This document shows, one piece after another, positions 17,938 to 25,900 of a stretch of 64,000 nt of DNA (position 1 is its first letter; every line of letters starts with the position of its first letter). The notes below the pieces were generated by a model. That model was not told the origin of the DNA. It made no database searches and worked only from the letters and a program-made list of their open reading frames with translations. A program made the position numbers and the translations under genes. The stretch is from Nitrospira sp. CG24A (GTDB lineage Bacteria > Nitrospirota > Nitrospiria > Nitrospirales > Nitrospiraceae): NCBI GenBank assembly GCA_002869925.2, contig NEWT02000029.1, positions 74,868-138,867 on the forward strand. The letters run 5' to 3'.

Positions 17938-18067
17938 GCTCCCCGCAGCAAGCTGCGGGGTATCTTGCGAAATTCTCCGAAGCCATTACCCCCCTTCGCC
18001 AAGGCTACGGAGGGTTCTCCTCGCCTTCATCCCCGTAGCAAGCTACGGGGTATTCGGCGAAGGAGAA
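17938..18067. repeat. Palindromic repeat cluster with two 20-bp hairpins
   Basis: CCCCGCAGCAAGCTGCGGGG (17941-17960) and CCCCGTAGCAAGCTACGGGG (18031-18050) are perfect palindromic hairpins. The intervening CTTCGCCAAGGCTACGGAGG also occurs, inverted, in the repeat at 33477-33643. The 18012-18067 part (TTCTCCTCGCCTTCAT, hairpin, TATTCGGCGAAGGAGAATAA) returns in reverse complement at 48249-48300. Confidence 0.85.
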
Positions 18068-18071
18068 TAAA

Positions 18072-18089
18072 CCTAGGGATTCATCCAGT
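18072..18089 (+). promoter_or_regulatory. ACTAGG-N6-CCTAGT palindrome, site 3
   Basis: CCTAGG-GATTCA-TCCAGT, 102 bases before the start of the CBS fusion gene. A weaker match than most. Confidence 0.45.
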
Positions 18090-18190
18090 GTTACGGAGCT
18101 GTCCAGCACAGTAGTCTAGAACATATGGAGTTCTCGAAGTGATTGACCGTGTGTTTCGGCAAAGAACAATGAAGAATTAGGAACTGAGCG

Positions 18191-19012
18191 ATGGACAAGG
18201 ACGAGAATATGCGACTATCAAGGACTGTCACGCCGTCAAAACCCTCCAGCAATGATCGCCTACCCATGAGAACCGGAGGACGGAGGCGGTCGGGTATCTA
18301 TCTCGAATCCACCGAAGACGAACAATGGGGAGTCCTCCCACACGAATGCACCCGCGTCAAAGACGCCATGACCAGGTCCGTGTCTGTCGTCACTCCGTTG
18401 ACCGAGATCGCGGAAGCGGTGCAACTGATGAAGTCGTTGGACATCGGCGCTCTCGTGGTCTGTAACGGGAGTACCTTTGTCGGCACGCTCTGCGACCGAG
18501 AGATTGCTCTAGCGAACGTGCCCCCATCAGCAGCTGTTCACGAGGTGATGACCTATAATCAAGCCTATTGCGTAGAGACCGACTTGCTTATCGATGCTCA
18601 GGAGATGATACGCGCTCGCGGGTTAATCGCCCTCCCCGTTCGAGATTCCAGCGGCCTTCTTTCAGGAATAGTGATGAAGGCGATGGGAACAACGGTGATT
18701 GTCCTCTTCTTGGCCCCCTTGATAATCGCCTTTGGGCTTTCCGTGGCCTGGTCAGCAGATGTCACTCCTGAGCCTCCTCGGCCGCTAGAATCACGCCCCG
18801 ATAATCCTCAAGGACCGACTGTGCCGCCTCCTTCACGCATAGATCCAGGTATTGAACGACGCCCTCAGACGATTCCTGATCCTCGTTCGTCAGTGACTCC
18901 CCCCATTGTCGATCCCAAGATGGCGATCGATCCTGAAACGGCTCCTCCTGCCATGGAGAAACTGAAGCCTGGCGGCTCACAGGAACCACCTCGCAACCCT
19001 TCGCCACGCTGA
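18191..19012 (+). CDS. CBS-domain protein fused to a secreted proline-rich protein
   Basis: 273 residues that read as two genes joined in frame. Residues about 55-160 form a CBS pair (VKDAMTRSVSVVTPLTEIAEAVQ, IGALVVCNG, GTLCDREIALA, and a second repeat ending LLSGIV). At residue 162 (ATG 18674) a new N-terminus seems to begin: MKAMGTTVIVLFLAPLIIAF is a signal peptide, followed by a DP- and PP-rich tail (RIDPGIERRPQTIPDPRS). A cytosolic CBS module before an internal signal peptide makes little sense, so a deletion probably joined two genes and the second may start independently at 18674. Confidence 0.7.
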   Translation: MDKDENMRLSRTVTPSKPSSNDRLPMRTGGRRRSGIYLESTEDEQWGVLPHECTRVKDAMTRSVSVVTPLTEIAEAVQLMKSLDIGALVVCNGSTFVGTLCDREIALANVPPSAAVHEVMTYNQAYCVETDLLIDAQEMIRARGLIALPVRDSSGLLSGIVMKAMGTTVIVLFLAPLIIAFGLSVAWSADVTPEPPRPLESRPDNPQGPTVPPPSRIDPGIERRPQTIPDPRSSVTPPIVDPKMAIDPETAPPAMEKLKPGGSQEPPRNPSPR

Positions 19013-19702
19013 GTGGTGCTCATTTCATTTGTCCTATACAAGGTGAATTTGCTGATTGCCAGGGAAGTCCTTCGAGCGTCCCGAGAGGTCACGACAGGAC
19101 CCCTTTCATATCATCAGGGTAGCGTGGTTCCTCAACCGCTCGTCTCGTTTCTAGCCTAGGAGACTCGTCGCCAAAATACGTGGTATCGAGCAGAAGATCC
19201 TGTGGGTTTTCTCATGGCCCTCCGGGGGCCATTCTGATCCTCATAATCCGCAGGAAAGTAGCGGGGCCTTCCAGGGCCTGATCAGACGAAGAAGAGAGGT
19301 GGGCGTCCTTATCGGTCTCAGTGGAACCTGAGGCTGCTTAAAGTTTCGCGAGCCAAAACCTGGGCCGCACTGCAGGAAGGTGTCATGAGCCGCGTTCATT
19401 GTGGAAGGGAGCCATCAGCTTTTGATTGGTCAACAATTGCCGGTCGATGTACGGTCGGATCATTTTATAAAGGACAATGTGGAGGTACGGTTGAATCGGC
19501 TGCAGCAAGATCCGTGGCGAGAGTATATTTCGGTCAAGCAGAAACTCACGCGGAAGATGCGCGCTTCGCTTGGCATATCATCGTGAACATTGAACGATGC
19601 CAATTTTTACCCGTCGTTCACTTTGGCTAAGAGTTACTCCTGGGGCTGTCCACGGTTCCCTTGTTGCCATGGTCGCAGCACGAACGAGAATCCTAGCCGG
19701 CA
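19013..19702. other. Gap without a supported gene
   Basis: Two overlapping plus-strand frames (from 19385 and from 19401) have no recognisable family; the second (…DPWREYISVKQKLTRKMRA…) looks slightly more protein-like and may be a remnant. ATGGCCC-TCCG-GGGGCCAT at 19214-19232 is a strong small hairpin without a T-run. Nothing else seen. Confidence 0.4.
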
Positions 19703-20419
19703 CTACGAAGCAAGGACGACGTTGAAGAGGGATCTATGCACACGCAATCCGTCGGTGTACTCAATGAATCCGAGCTTTTTGAACCTATTCAGAAAGAAAC
19801 TGACTCGTGATCGGGTAGTACCGATCATTTCGGCCAGTGTTTCCTGACTGATCTTGGGAATGACCGGCTCTGGGTTATCTTCTCTCCCAAAGTGGGCTAA
19901 CAACAGCAGCGTCCGCGCCAGCCGTTTTTCCGCAGGGTTAAAAAGTTGATCGATCAAGTCCTCTTGTATGCGTACGTTACGATTCACGAGATGAGACATG
20001 AACAGCTCGGAGAAGGCCGGCTCGTGCTGGAGCACGCGGCTCATGGTGGCTCTGTCGATTCGCACAATCGTGGAGGCATCTAAGGAGGTGGCGGTCGCCG
20101 AGCATACCCGCTGCCCGGCGAGACAGGCTTCGCCGAAAAAATCCCCGCCTTCCAACATCGCGACGACAGCTTCTTTGCCTTGCTGTGACACGACGGTGAG
20201 CTTGACCCAACCGTTTACGATATAGAACACGGCATTGGCCGTATCCCCTTGCGTAAAGAGAATCTGCTGTTTCCGACACTGCAGAGTCGCGCTTCCGTCT
20301 CCGGCTCCTGAGAGAATGGCCGTGGAGTTGAATGGCATGGCTCGGTTGCGCGCCAGCGGCATCCCGTTACGTGCTTTCAACGTTGAGGTAAGAGGTCTTG
20401 CTGAAATGTCGAGGTTCAT
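19703..20419 (-). CDS. Crp/Fnr-family transcription regulator
   Basis: 238 residues. The cyclic-nucleotide-binding-like domain reads ILFTQGDTANAVFYIVNGWVKL and GGDFFGEACLAGQ. A dimer helix leads to a winged helix: ISQETLAEMIGTTRSRVSFFLNRF. There is no FNR-type N-terminal cysteine cluster. The recognition helix TTRSRVSFF differs from the E-xx-SR pattern of classic CRP/FNR, so it should read a different DNA half-site. ATG 20419 is preceded by AAAGGAG. It lies inside the region rich in ACTAGG-N6-CCTAGT sites, whose CTAGG-N6-CCTAG core has the same 5-6-5 geometry as CRP sites, making it one candidate regulator. This link is inference. Confidence 0.93.
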   Translation of the reverse strand: MNLDISARPLTSTLKARNGMPLARNRAMPFNSTAILSGAGDGSATLQCRKQQILFTQGDTANAVFYIVNGWVKLTVVSQQGKEAVVAMLEGGDFFGEACLAGQRVCSATATSLDASTIVRIDRATMSRVLQHEPAFSELFMSHLVNRNVRIQEDLIDQLFNPAEKRLARTLLLLAHFGREDNPEPVIPKISQETLAEMIGTTRSRVSFFLNRFKKLGFIEYTDGLRVHRSLFNVVLAS

Positions 20420-20505
20420 GACGGGAACTCCTTTCGAAAGTAGGAACTGGTGACACAATCACATCGGATTTTTCATGCGATCCGCAAGGATCGGTCGTGT
20501 ACCTA

Positions 20506-20742
20506 TCATGCCGCGGCAGCACTCATCGATTCAGGGATAGACAGGGAGCGGTTTCGCAGAATCACCTCGTCAACCATGTCGCCACATTGAATACAGCGGT
20601 GAGCCCAAAAGGTGCTATACCCGCTGTCGCTATCAAGATCGATACACATTTCAATGCTCACGTATCCGCCGCATCGCCTGCAGCTTTGTCGAGCGCACTC
20701 CTTTGTCGTCAACCCCGCTGTCCGGGAAAGGATTGTATTCAT
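20506..20742 (-). CDS. Small zinc-ribbon protein (78 aa)
   Basis: From ATG 20742, with a very good GGAGG site, the protein carries CRRCGG (about residue 21) and HRCIQCGDMVDEVILRNRSL (about residue 49), two CxxC knuckles forming a zinc ribbon. It is clearly paralogous to 47485-47748 (CGRCGG, RCIQCGEWLDEIILQNRLL). Function unknown; both copies have an ACTAGG-type site upstream, which suggests joint regulation. The longer frame to 20865 is rejected on the ribosome binding site. Confidence 0.8.
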   Translation of the reverse strand: MNTILSRTAGLTTKECARQSCRRCGGYVSIEMCIDLDSDSGYSTFWAHRCIQCGDMVDEVILRNRSLSIPESMSAAAA

Positions 20743-20835
20743 GTGAACCTCCTCTCTATGGATTCGTATGGTGTCGATGAGATGGTCCGCGCGTCTCGTA
20801 CGTGCGTAACCTACCAGCGCCAGACTCGATACTTC

Positions 20836-20853
20836 CCTAGCGTCTACCCTAGT
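20836..20853 (-). promoter_or_regulatory. ACTAGG-N6-CCTAGT palindrome, site 4
   Basis: In gene direction ACTAGG-GTAGAC-GCTAGG, 94 bases before the zinc-ribbon start at 20742. A further single half-site (CCCTAG) lies about 15 bases away at 20868-20875. Confidence 0.6.
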
Positions 20854-20918
20854 TTGAACGAGCAAGTACCCTAGCCCGCATTACGTCCTGCACGAGTACC
20901 GGAATCAGACCCGATAGG

Positions 20919-20936
20919 ACTAGGGGATTTCCTAGT
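20919..20936 (+). promoter_or_regulatory. ACTAGG-N6-CCTAGT palindrome, site 5 (perfect)
   Basis: ACTAGG-GGATTT-CCTAGT, a perfect 6-6-6 palindrome 109 bases before the ATG at 21045. A -10-like GATAAT follows nine bases downstream. Confidence 0.75.
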
Positions 20937-21044
20937 GGGCCTGATAATGGAATGGTGATGGAATGCTGAAAATTAGTGGGCAGGTGCGAGCCTGAGAGAG
21001 GGGGATTTCAATCGATTGCCGAGAGGGAGAAAAGGAGGTCGGAC

Positions 21045-21515
21045 ATGAACATTGTCGATAAGGTCGTGTTTATCCCGATTTGTTGCGCGTGCGATCGAGT
21101 GAGGGACGATCAGCAGACCAGTAAGCGTCCCACCGGCAACGGCTTCGAGCAATGGATATCGTTGAGATCCTTCCTGCGTCTCTACCGCATTGCACAAGAT
21201 GCGTACAGGCTGACCCACACGTATTGCCCGCGATGCATGGAGCGTCTGGGGTTTAATCAAAAGCAATCCGAACAGAGGGAGCCTCTGCAGGAGGAAATTA
21301 GGCAGCGGATCATCAGTGTAATCGAGTCTGCCATTGAGTGCGACCTGGATACCCTCGTGTCGCGCTGTGGAGATTTTTCTTGGGGTCAGATATTTTTTGA
21401 GATGGATAATATGAGCCGGATCGGGATCATCCGTTTAACCCGATCTGCCGATGGGAGATACTGGCTGGGGCTGCCAAGGTTGGCGCGATCCCACGAAGCG
21501 CAAGTTCGTGGATGA
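21045..21515 (+). CDS. Four-cysteine zinc-finger protein of the PAS-associated CxxC-VRDD type
   Basis: 156 residues from ATG 21045 with AAAGGAGG upstream. The first half has IPICCACDRVRDD, SLRSFLRLYRIAQDAYRLTH and YCPRCMERLG: a CxxC...CxxC module like the short zinc-binding extension often found after PAS domains (ICxxCKKIRDD...GICPDC). Here it stands alone with a C-terminal domain (LQEEIRQRIISVIESAIE, IGIIRLTRSADGRYWLG). A frameshifted paralogue lies at 14197-14627. It sits between regulators under a perfect ACTAGG palindrome. A signalling or metal-sensing role is possible; function unknown. Confidence 0.75.
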   Translation: MNIVDKVVFIPICCACDRVRDDQQTSKRPTGNGFEQWISLRSFLRLYRIAQDAYRLTHTYCPRCMERLGFNQKQSEQREPLQEEIRQRIISVIESAIECDLDTLVSRCGDFSWGQIFFEMDNMSRIGIIRLTRSADGRYWLGLPRLARSHEAQVRG

Positions 21516-21555
21516 CTTGTACACGTTTTCCACCGACCCTGGATCTCAAGATTCT

Positions 21556-22662
21556 TCAGTTCGTGACCGCCATCGGGCGCCGGTCGGTCTGGACTGCCTG
21601 GGCGATTGACGCGCTGAACCGTCGATGCGACGCGGCGGCGATCAGGCGCTCATACAGATGAACATACTGGTCCGCCATCCGCTCCACGCTGAATCGTTTC
21701 TCAAAGACATTTCGGCACGCCTTTCGATCGAGGTCTTTGACCAATGGCAGCACGTGGAACATCTCATCGAGACTGTCACAGGCGAATCCTGTGACGTGAT
21801 CGTAGATCATTTCTCTCGCCTGTCCACCATGAAAGGCCACGACCGGTGTGCCACAGGCCAAGGCTTCCGCGACGCAGAGTCCTGAGGCATCCGGCCAGCC
21901 CTGAGTGCAGACAAGGGCCGAGGCTCCTCCCAAGAAACTGATTTTCGCCGGCTCAGTGAGTTCTCCCAGCCATTCGACACCATTGCCGGCGACCAGCAAC
22001 TCGCTTGGTATCGTCGAGAGAGGCAGCTCGTCGATGCTGTCTTTCCGGGAGGCGACGCGAAGCGGGAGGTGAGCCCGCCTTGCGATTTCAATCGCCGCAC
22101 CTAACCCCTCTTCCATGGATAGGCTGCCGATAAAGGCCAGATATTTTCCGGGTCGCGGATTGAAGCGATAGAGCTCAGACGGCACTCCAGGGTAGATGGT
22201 CCGCTGCCAAGATGCCCAGGCCAGAGGTGCCCGCTGTGCATCAGAGGTTGAAACAAGCGGGAGGTCTCGAAATTGCTCGAACACCGGAACATACTCCGGT
22301 AAATCGAGCCGCTCCTGAAGCGTCGTCAGCGTCGGGGTCGGACAGCGCTGGGCCATTGGAAAGCCATCGATCCCAAAGTGCGAGTGAATGAGGTCGAATT
22401 CATCCGCGCGCGGCCCGAAGACCTGTTTGACGGCCAAGATCGCCGCACCAGCCTGACTCCAATTTTCCGGCGCTCGACAGAATGGAGTTGAGCACAGGGC
22501 TTCAAGTTTGGCGCTGGTGCGTGATTCGGCGGTCGCAAACAGCGTGACCTCGTGGCCCCGGCGGACGAGTTCATCGGTGAGATAGAACAGCGCACGCTCG
22601 GCGTCCGAAGTTCCACGGGAGAGACCATTTATCCACAGGGGCGCAACCTGAGCAATTTTCAT
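21556..22662 (-). CDS. Glycosyltransferase family 4
   Basis: 368 residues with a GT-B fold. The N-terminal half has MKIAQVAPLW, LTDELVRRGHEVTLFAT and DLIHSHFG. The C-terminal donor-binding half has YLAFIGSLSMEEGLGAAIEIAR, LVCTQGWPDASGLCVAEALACGTPVVAF and EMIYDHVTGF. The E-x7-E-like motif (SGLCVAEALACG) fits family GT4. Close relatives are called UDP-glycosyltransferases or mannosyltransferases for soluble or envelope glycans; acceptor unknown. ATG 22662 has AGAGAGAAG upstream. Divergent from the CheB/CheR hybrid, with one ACTAGG-type site serving each direction. Confidence 0.88.
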   Translation of the reverse strand: MKIAQVAPLWINGLSRGTSDAERALFYLTDELVRRGHEVTLFATAESRTSAKLEALCSTPFCRAPENWSQAGAAILAVKQVFGPRADEFDLIHSHFGIDGFPMAQRCPTPTLTTLQERLDLPEYVPVFEQFRDLPLVSTSDAQRAPLAWASWQRTIYPGVPSELYRFNPRPGKYLAFIGSLSMEEGLGAAIEIARRAHLPLRVASRKDSIDELPLSTIPSELLVAGNGVEWLGELTEPAKISFLGGASALVCTQGWPDASGLCVAEALACGTPVVAFHGGQAREMIYDHVTGFACDSLDEMFHVLPLVKDLDRKACRNVFEKRFSVERMADQYVHLYERLIAAASHRRFSASIAQAVQTDRRPMAVTN

Positions 22663-22769
22663 ACTGGGCTTCTCTCTTTGTCGAAATTGCTCCCCTGCCA
22701 TCGGGCCTTTCGTCCAGGTCGGCAATGTGGTCACAGCCTCCTGTGTATTGCATCTGGTCTGTGGCGAAA

Positions 22770-22787
22770 ACTCTGGGATTCCCTAGT
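22770..22787 (-). promoter_or_regulatory. ACTAGG-N6-CCTAGT palindrome, site 6
   Basis: In gene direction ACTAGG-GAATCC-CAGAGT, 108 bases before the glycosyltransferase start at 22662. Confidence 0.6.
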
Positions 22788-22807
22788 TTGTATTCCAATC
22801 GTGAAAA

Positions 22808-22825
22808 ACTAGGGGTTTTCCTAGG
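22808..22825 (+). promoter_or_regulatory. ACTAGG-N6-CCTAGT palindrome, site 7
   Basis: ACTAGG-GGTTTT-CCTAGG, upstream of the CheB/CheR hybrid gene; CATAAT follows four bases later (22830-22835) and could be its -10. Confidence 0.7.
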
Positions 22826-22984
22826 AGGGCATAATCTGCCACTGTTGTATGGTAGTGGCCCGCTGAAACACTGGGGGCAGGCTGTTACTTTCGGAGGAAG
22901 CAGCCTGAACAAGAGGTGGTGAGAAGTGATTGTCTTCCCCTCGCGACAGAGATAGAATCACCCTTCATTTCCCCATCATCAATC

Positions 22985-25900
22985 ATGCCATCGCGCCGCA
23001 CACCAGCCGCACCTCGCCCGAAGAAGCGACGTCAGTCCGCTACGGTCCTTCCTGCGTCCCTGCCGGTCGAGCAGGAGAAAGAGGACCGATCTGACGATCG
23101 CAGCAATCGCGTGCTGATTGTGGGGGTCGGAGCGTCCGCCGGAGGGCTTGAGGCCTTTACGCAGTTGCTCAAGCATCTACCGCTGGATACCGGCATGGCG
23201 TTCGTGCTGGTGCAACATCTCGATCCGGACCATGAGAGCGCGCTCACGCAGATCCTTTCGCGTGCCACACCGCTGCCGGTGGGCGAAGTCACGCACAATC
23301 AGCCGCTCCAGGCTAATCACGTCTACGTCATTCCGCGCGACACGAACCTGAGCATCGTGGAGGGCCTGTTGAAGCTCGAGCCGCGTGAGCGGACGCGCAC
23401 GCCGCATCGGCCGATCGATACGTTTTTTGAATCGCTCGCGCAAGACCAGCGCGAGCGGGCCATCGGCGTCGTGCTGTCCGGCACTGCCAGCGACGGCACG
23501 CTGGGGCTGGAGGCGATCAAGGCCGAGGGCGGGATTACCTTCGCGCAGGACAACTCGGCCAAGTACGACTCGATGCCCCGCAGCGCAGTGGCCGCCGGCT
23601 GTGTCGACCTGGTTCTTTCGCCCGGGGACATCGCCAAAGAGCTGGTGCGCATCGCCCAGCATCCGTTCGTCGCCGGGCGTCCGCTGGAACTGCCGACGCG
23701 CGCGGAGAAGGATCACGAGAACGCGATCGCGCATCAGGAAGACGACCAGCCGCTGTCCTCGGAAGGACGCGGAACCCCGCTTACGGGCGGAAGGCAGGCG
23801 CGCGACGAGGCCGAGCAGGGGAATAAGGATCCGGCGAACGGCGCGGAGGACGGCTACAAAAAAATCATGTTGCTTCTACGCAATCATAGCGGCGTCGACT
23901 TTTCGCTCTACAGATCCAGCACCATCCAGCGGCGCATCACCCGGCGCATCGTTCTCACCAGGCAGGACACGCTGAAGGGCTACGCGCGCTTTCTCCAAGG
24001 CAATACCGAGGAACTCGACTCGCTCTTCTCCGACGTGCTCATTAGCGTCACGAGTTTCTTCCGCAACCCCGAGGCGTTCGATGTGCTCCAGCGCGACATC
24101 CTGCCTAAGCTCCTGGTGCAGCGCGGTGACGATCCGGTCCGTTGCTGGGTGCTCGGCTGCTCCACCGGCCAAGAGGCCTATTCCCTCGCCATGTCGTTCG
24201 TGGAAGCGACGCGGAAAGCGCCGCACGCGCGAAAATTCCAGATCTTCGCCACCGATCTCAACGAGAAGCTCCTCGAGAAGGCTCGGCATGGCTTGTATGC
24301 GAAGACGCTCGCGCAGGACATCTCGCCCGAGCGCCTGCGGCAGTTTTTCGTCGAGGAGGACGGCGGCTACCGCATCAGCAAAGCGCTGCGAGAAATGGTC
24401 GTGTTCGCGCGGCAGAACCTCATCGCCGATCCGCCCTTCTCACGTATGGACCTCATCAGTTGCCGAAATCTCCTCATCTATCTGGATCCGAGCTTGCAGC
24501 AGAAGGCGCTACCCACGTTCCATTACGCGCTCAAACCCCACGGATACTTGCTATTGGGCGCCTCGGAATCCGTCGGCGGGTTCACGAGCCTCTTCGAGCC
24601 GGTGGACCGGAAGCATAAGATCTTCTCGAAGAAGCCCGCGCCGACCCCGGGGTTTCATATGCCGGTCAGGAAAGAACAGGCCAAGCGAGCCGCACGGGGA
24701 TCGCTGCGGCCTCTTCCGATCGGGAAGATGGGCCTGCCGGATGGAGTGGAACCGCCGGACAATTTCCGCGGCGAACTCAACGCGCAGCGCGAGGCCGACC
24801 GGATCGCCGTCAGCCAGTTCGCTCCTCCGGGGGTGTTGATCAATGACGGGCTGCAAGTGTTGCAGTTCCGCGGGCCGACGGGGGCCTACCTGGAACCGCC
24901 GGCGGGCAAGGCGAGCTTCGACGTGCTGAAGATGGCGCGCGAAGGGCTGATGCTGCCGCTACGTGCCGCCATCAACAAAGCCAAGCAGGGGAATAAGACC
25001 GTGCGCGCGGAGAACGTGCGGGTCAAACGCGACGGCGTGACCCAGACAATCCACGTGGCAGTGATTCCGCTGAAGAACTTGCAGGAGCGCTGTTTTTTGG
25101 TCGTGTTCGAAGAAGCGGGCGAGACCGGCCGCGCGGCCGGTCTCGCCCGGGCGCGTCGGCAGCCGGCCGCGACGCCATTGAGCGCACAACTGAAATTGCG
25201 CCGGATCGCCGAACTCGAAACCGATCTTTTCGAAACCCGCGAGTATCTCCAGGCCATACAGGAGCAGCACGAAGCGGCCAATGAAGAACTCCAGGCGGCC
25301 AACGAGGAAGTACAGTCTGCCAACGAAGAATTGCAGAGCATCAACGAGGAACTCGAGACATCCAAGGAAGAGCTGGAGTCGGCCAACGAAGAGCTGACCA
25401 CCGTCAACGAGGAGATGTTGAATCGGAACGTCGATCTCCACCGCCTCAACAACGACCTGGTCAACCTCCAAGCCTCGACTAAGCTCGCCATCGTGCTACT
25501 GGGGCGCGACCTGACCGTTCGGCGGTTTAGTCCGCAGGCGGAAAAGCAGTTTGATTTGCTGGCAGCCGACGTCGGGAGGCCGATCAGCCACATCCGGCAT
25601 GCGCTCGTCTTGATCGACGGCGCGGAATCGCCGCTCGACCTGGAGGCTCTCAGCGCCGACGTCATTACCAACGTGCGCGAGCAGGAACGTGAGGTGCGGG
25701 ATAAAGGCGGGCGCTGGCATTCCCTTCGCGTACGCCCATACTTGACGCTCGATAACAAGGTGGACGGCGCGGTGCTGGTGCTGCTGGACATCGATGCGCT
25801 CAAACGCAGCGAGCAGGCCGCTGCTGTGGCGCGGGAGTTCGCCGAGAACACGGTCGAGACGGTGCGCGAGCCGCTGCTCGTGCTCGATCATCAGTTGCAC

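Noticed and set aside
24886-25851. 321-codon minus-strand frame
   Set aside because: Serine/leucine-rich shadow of the coiled-coil and PAS part of the CheB/CheR hybrid.
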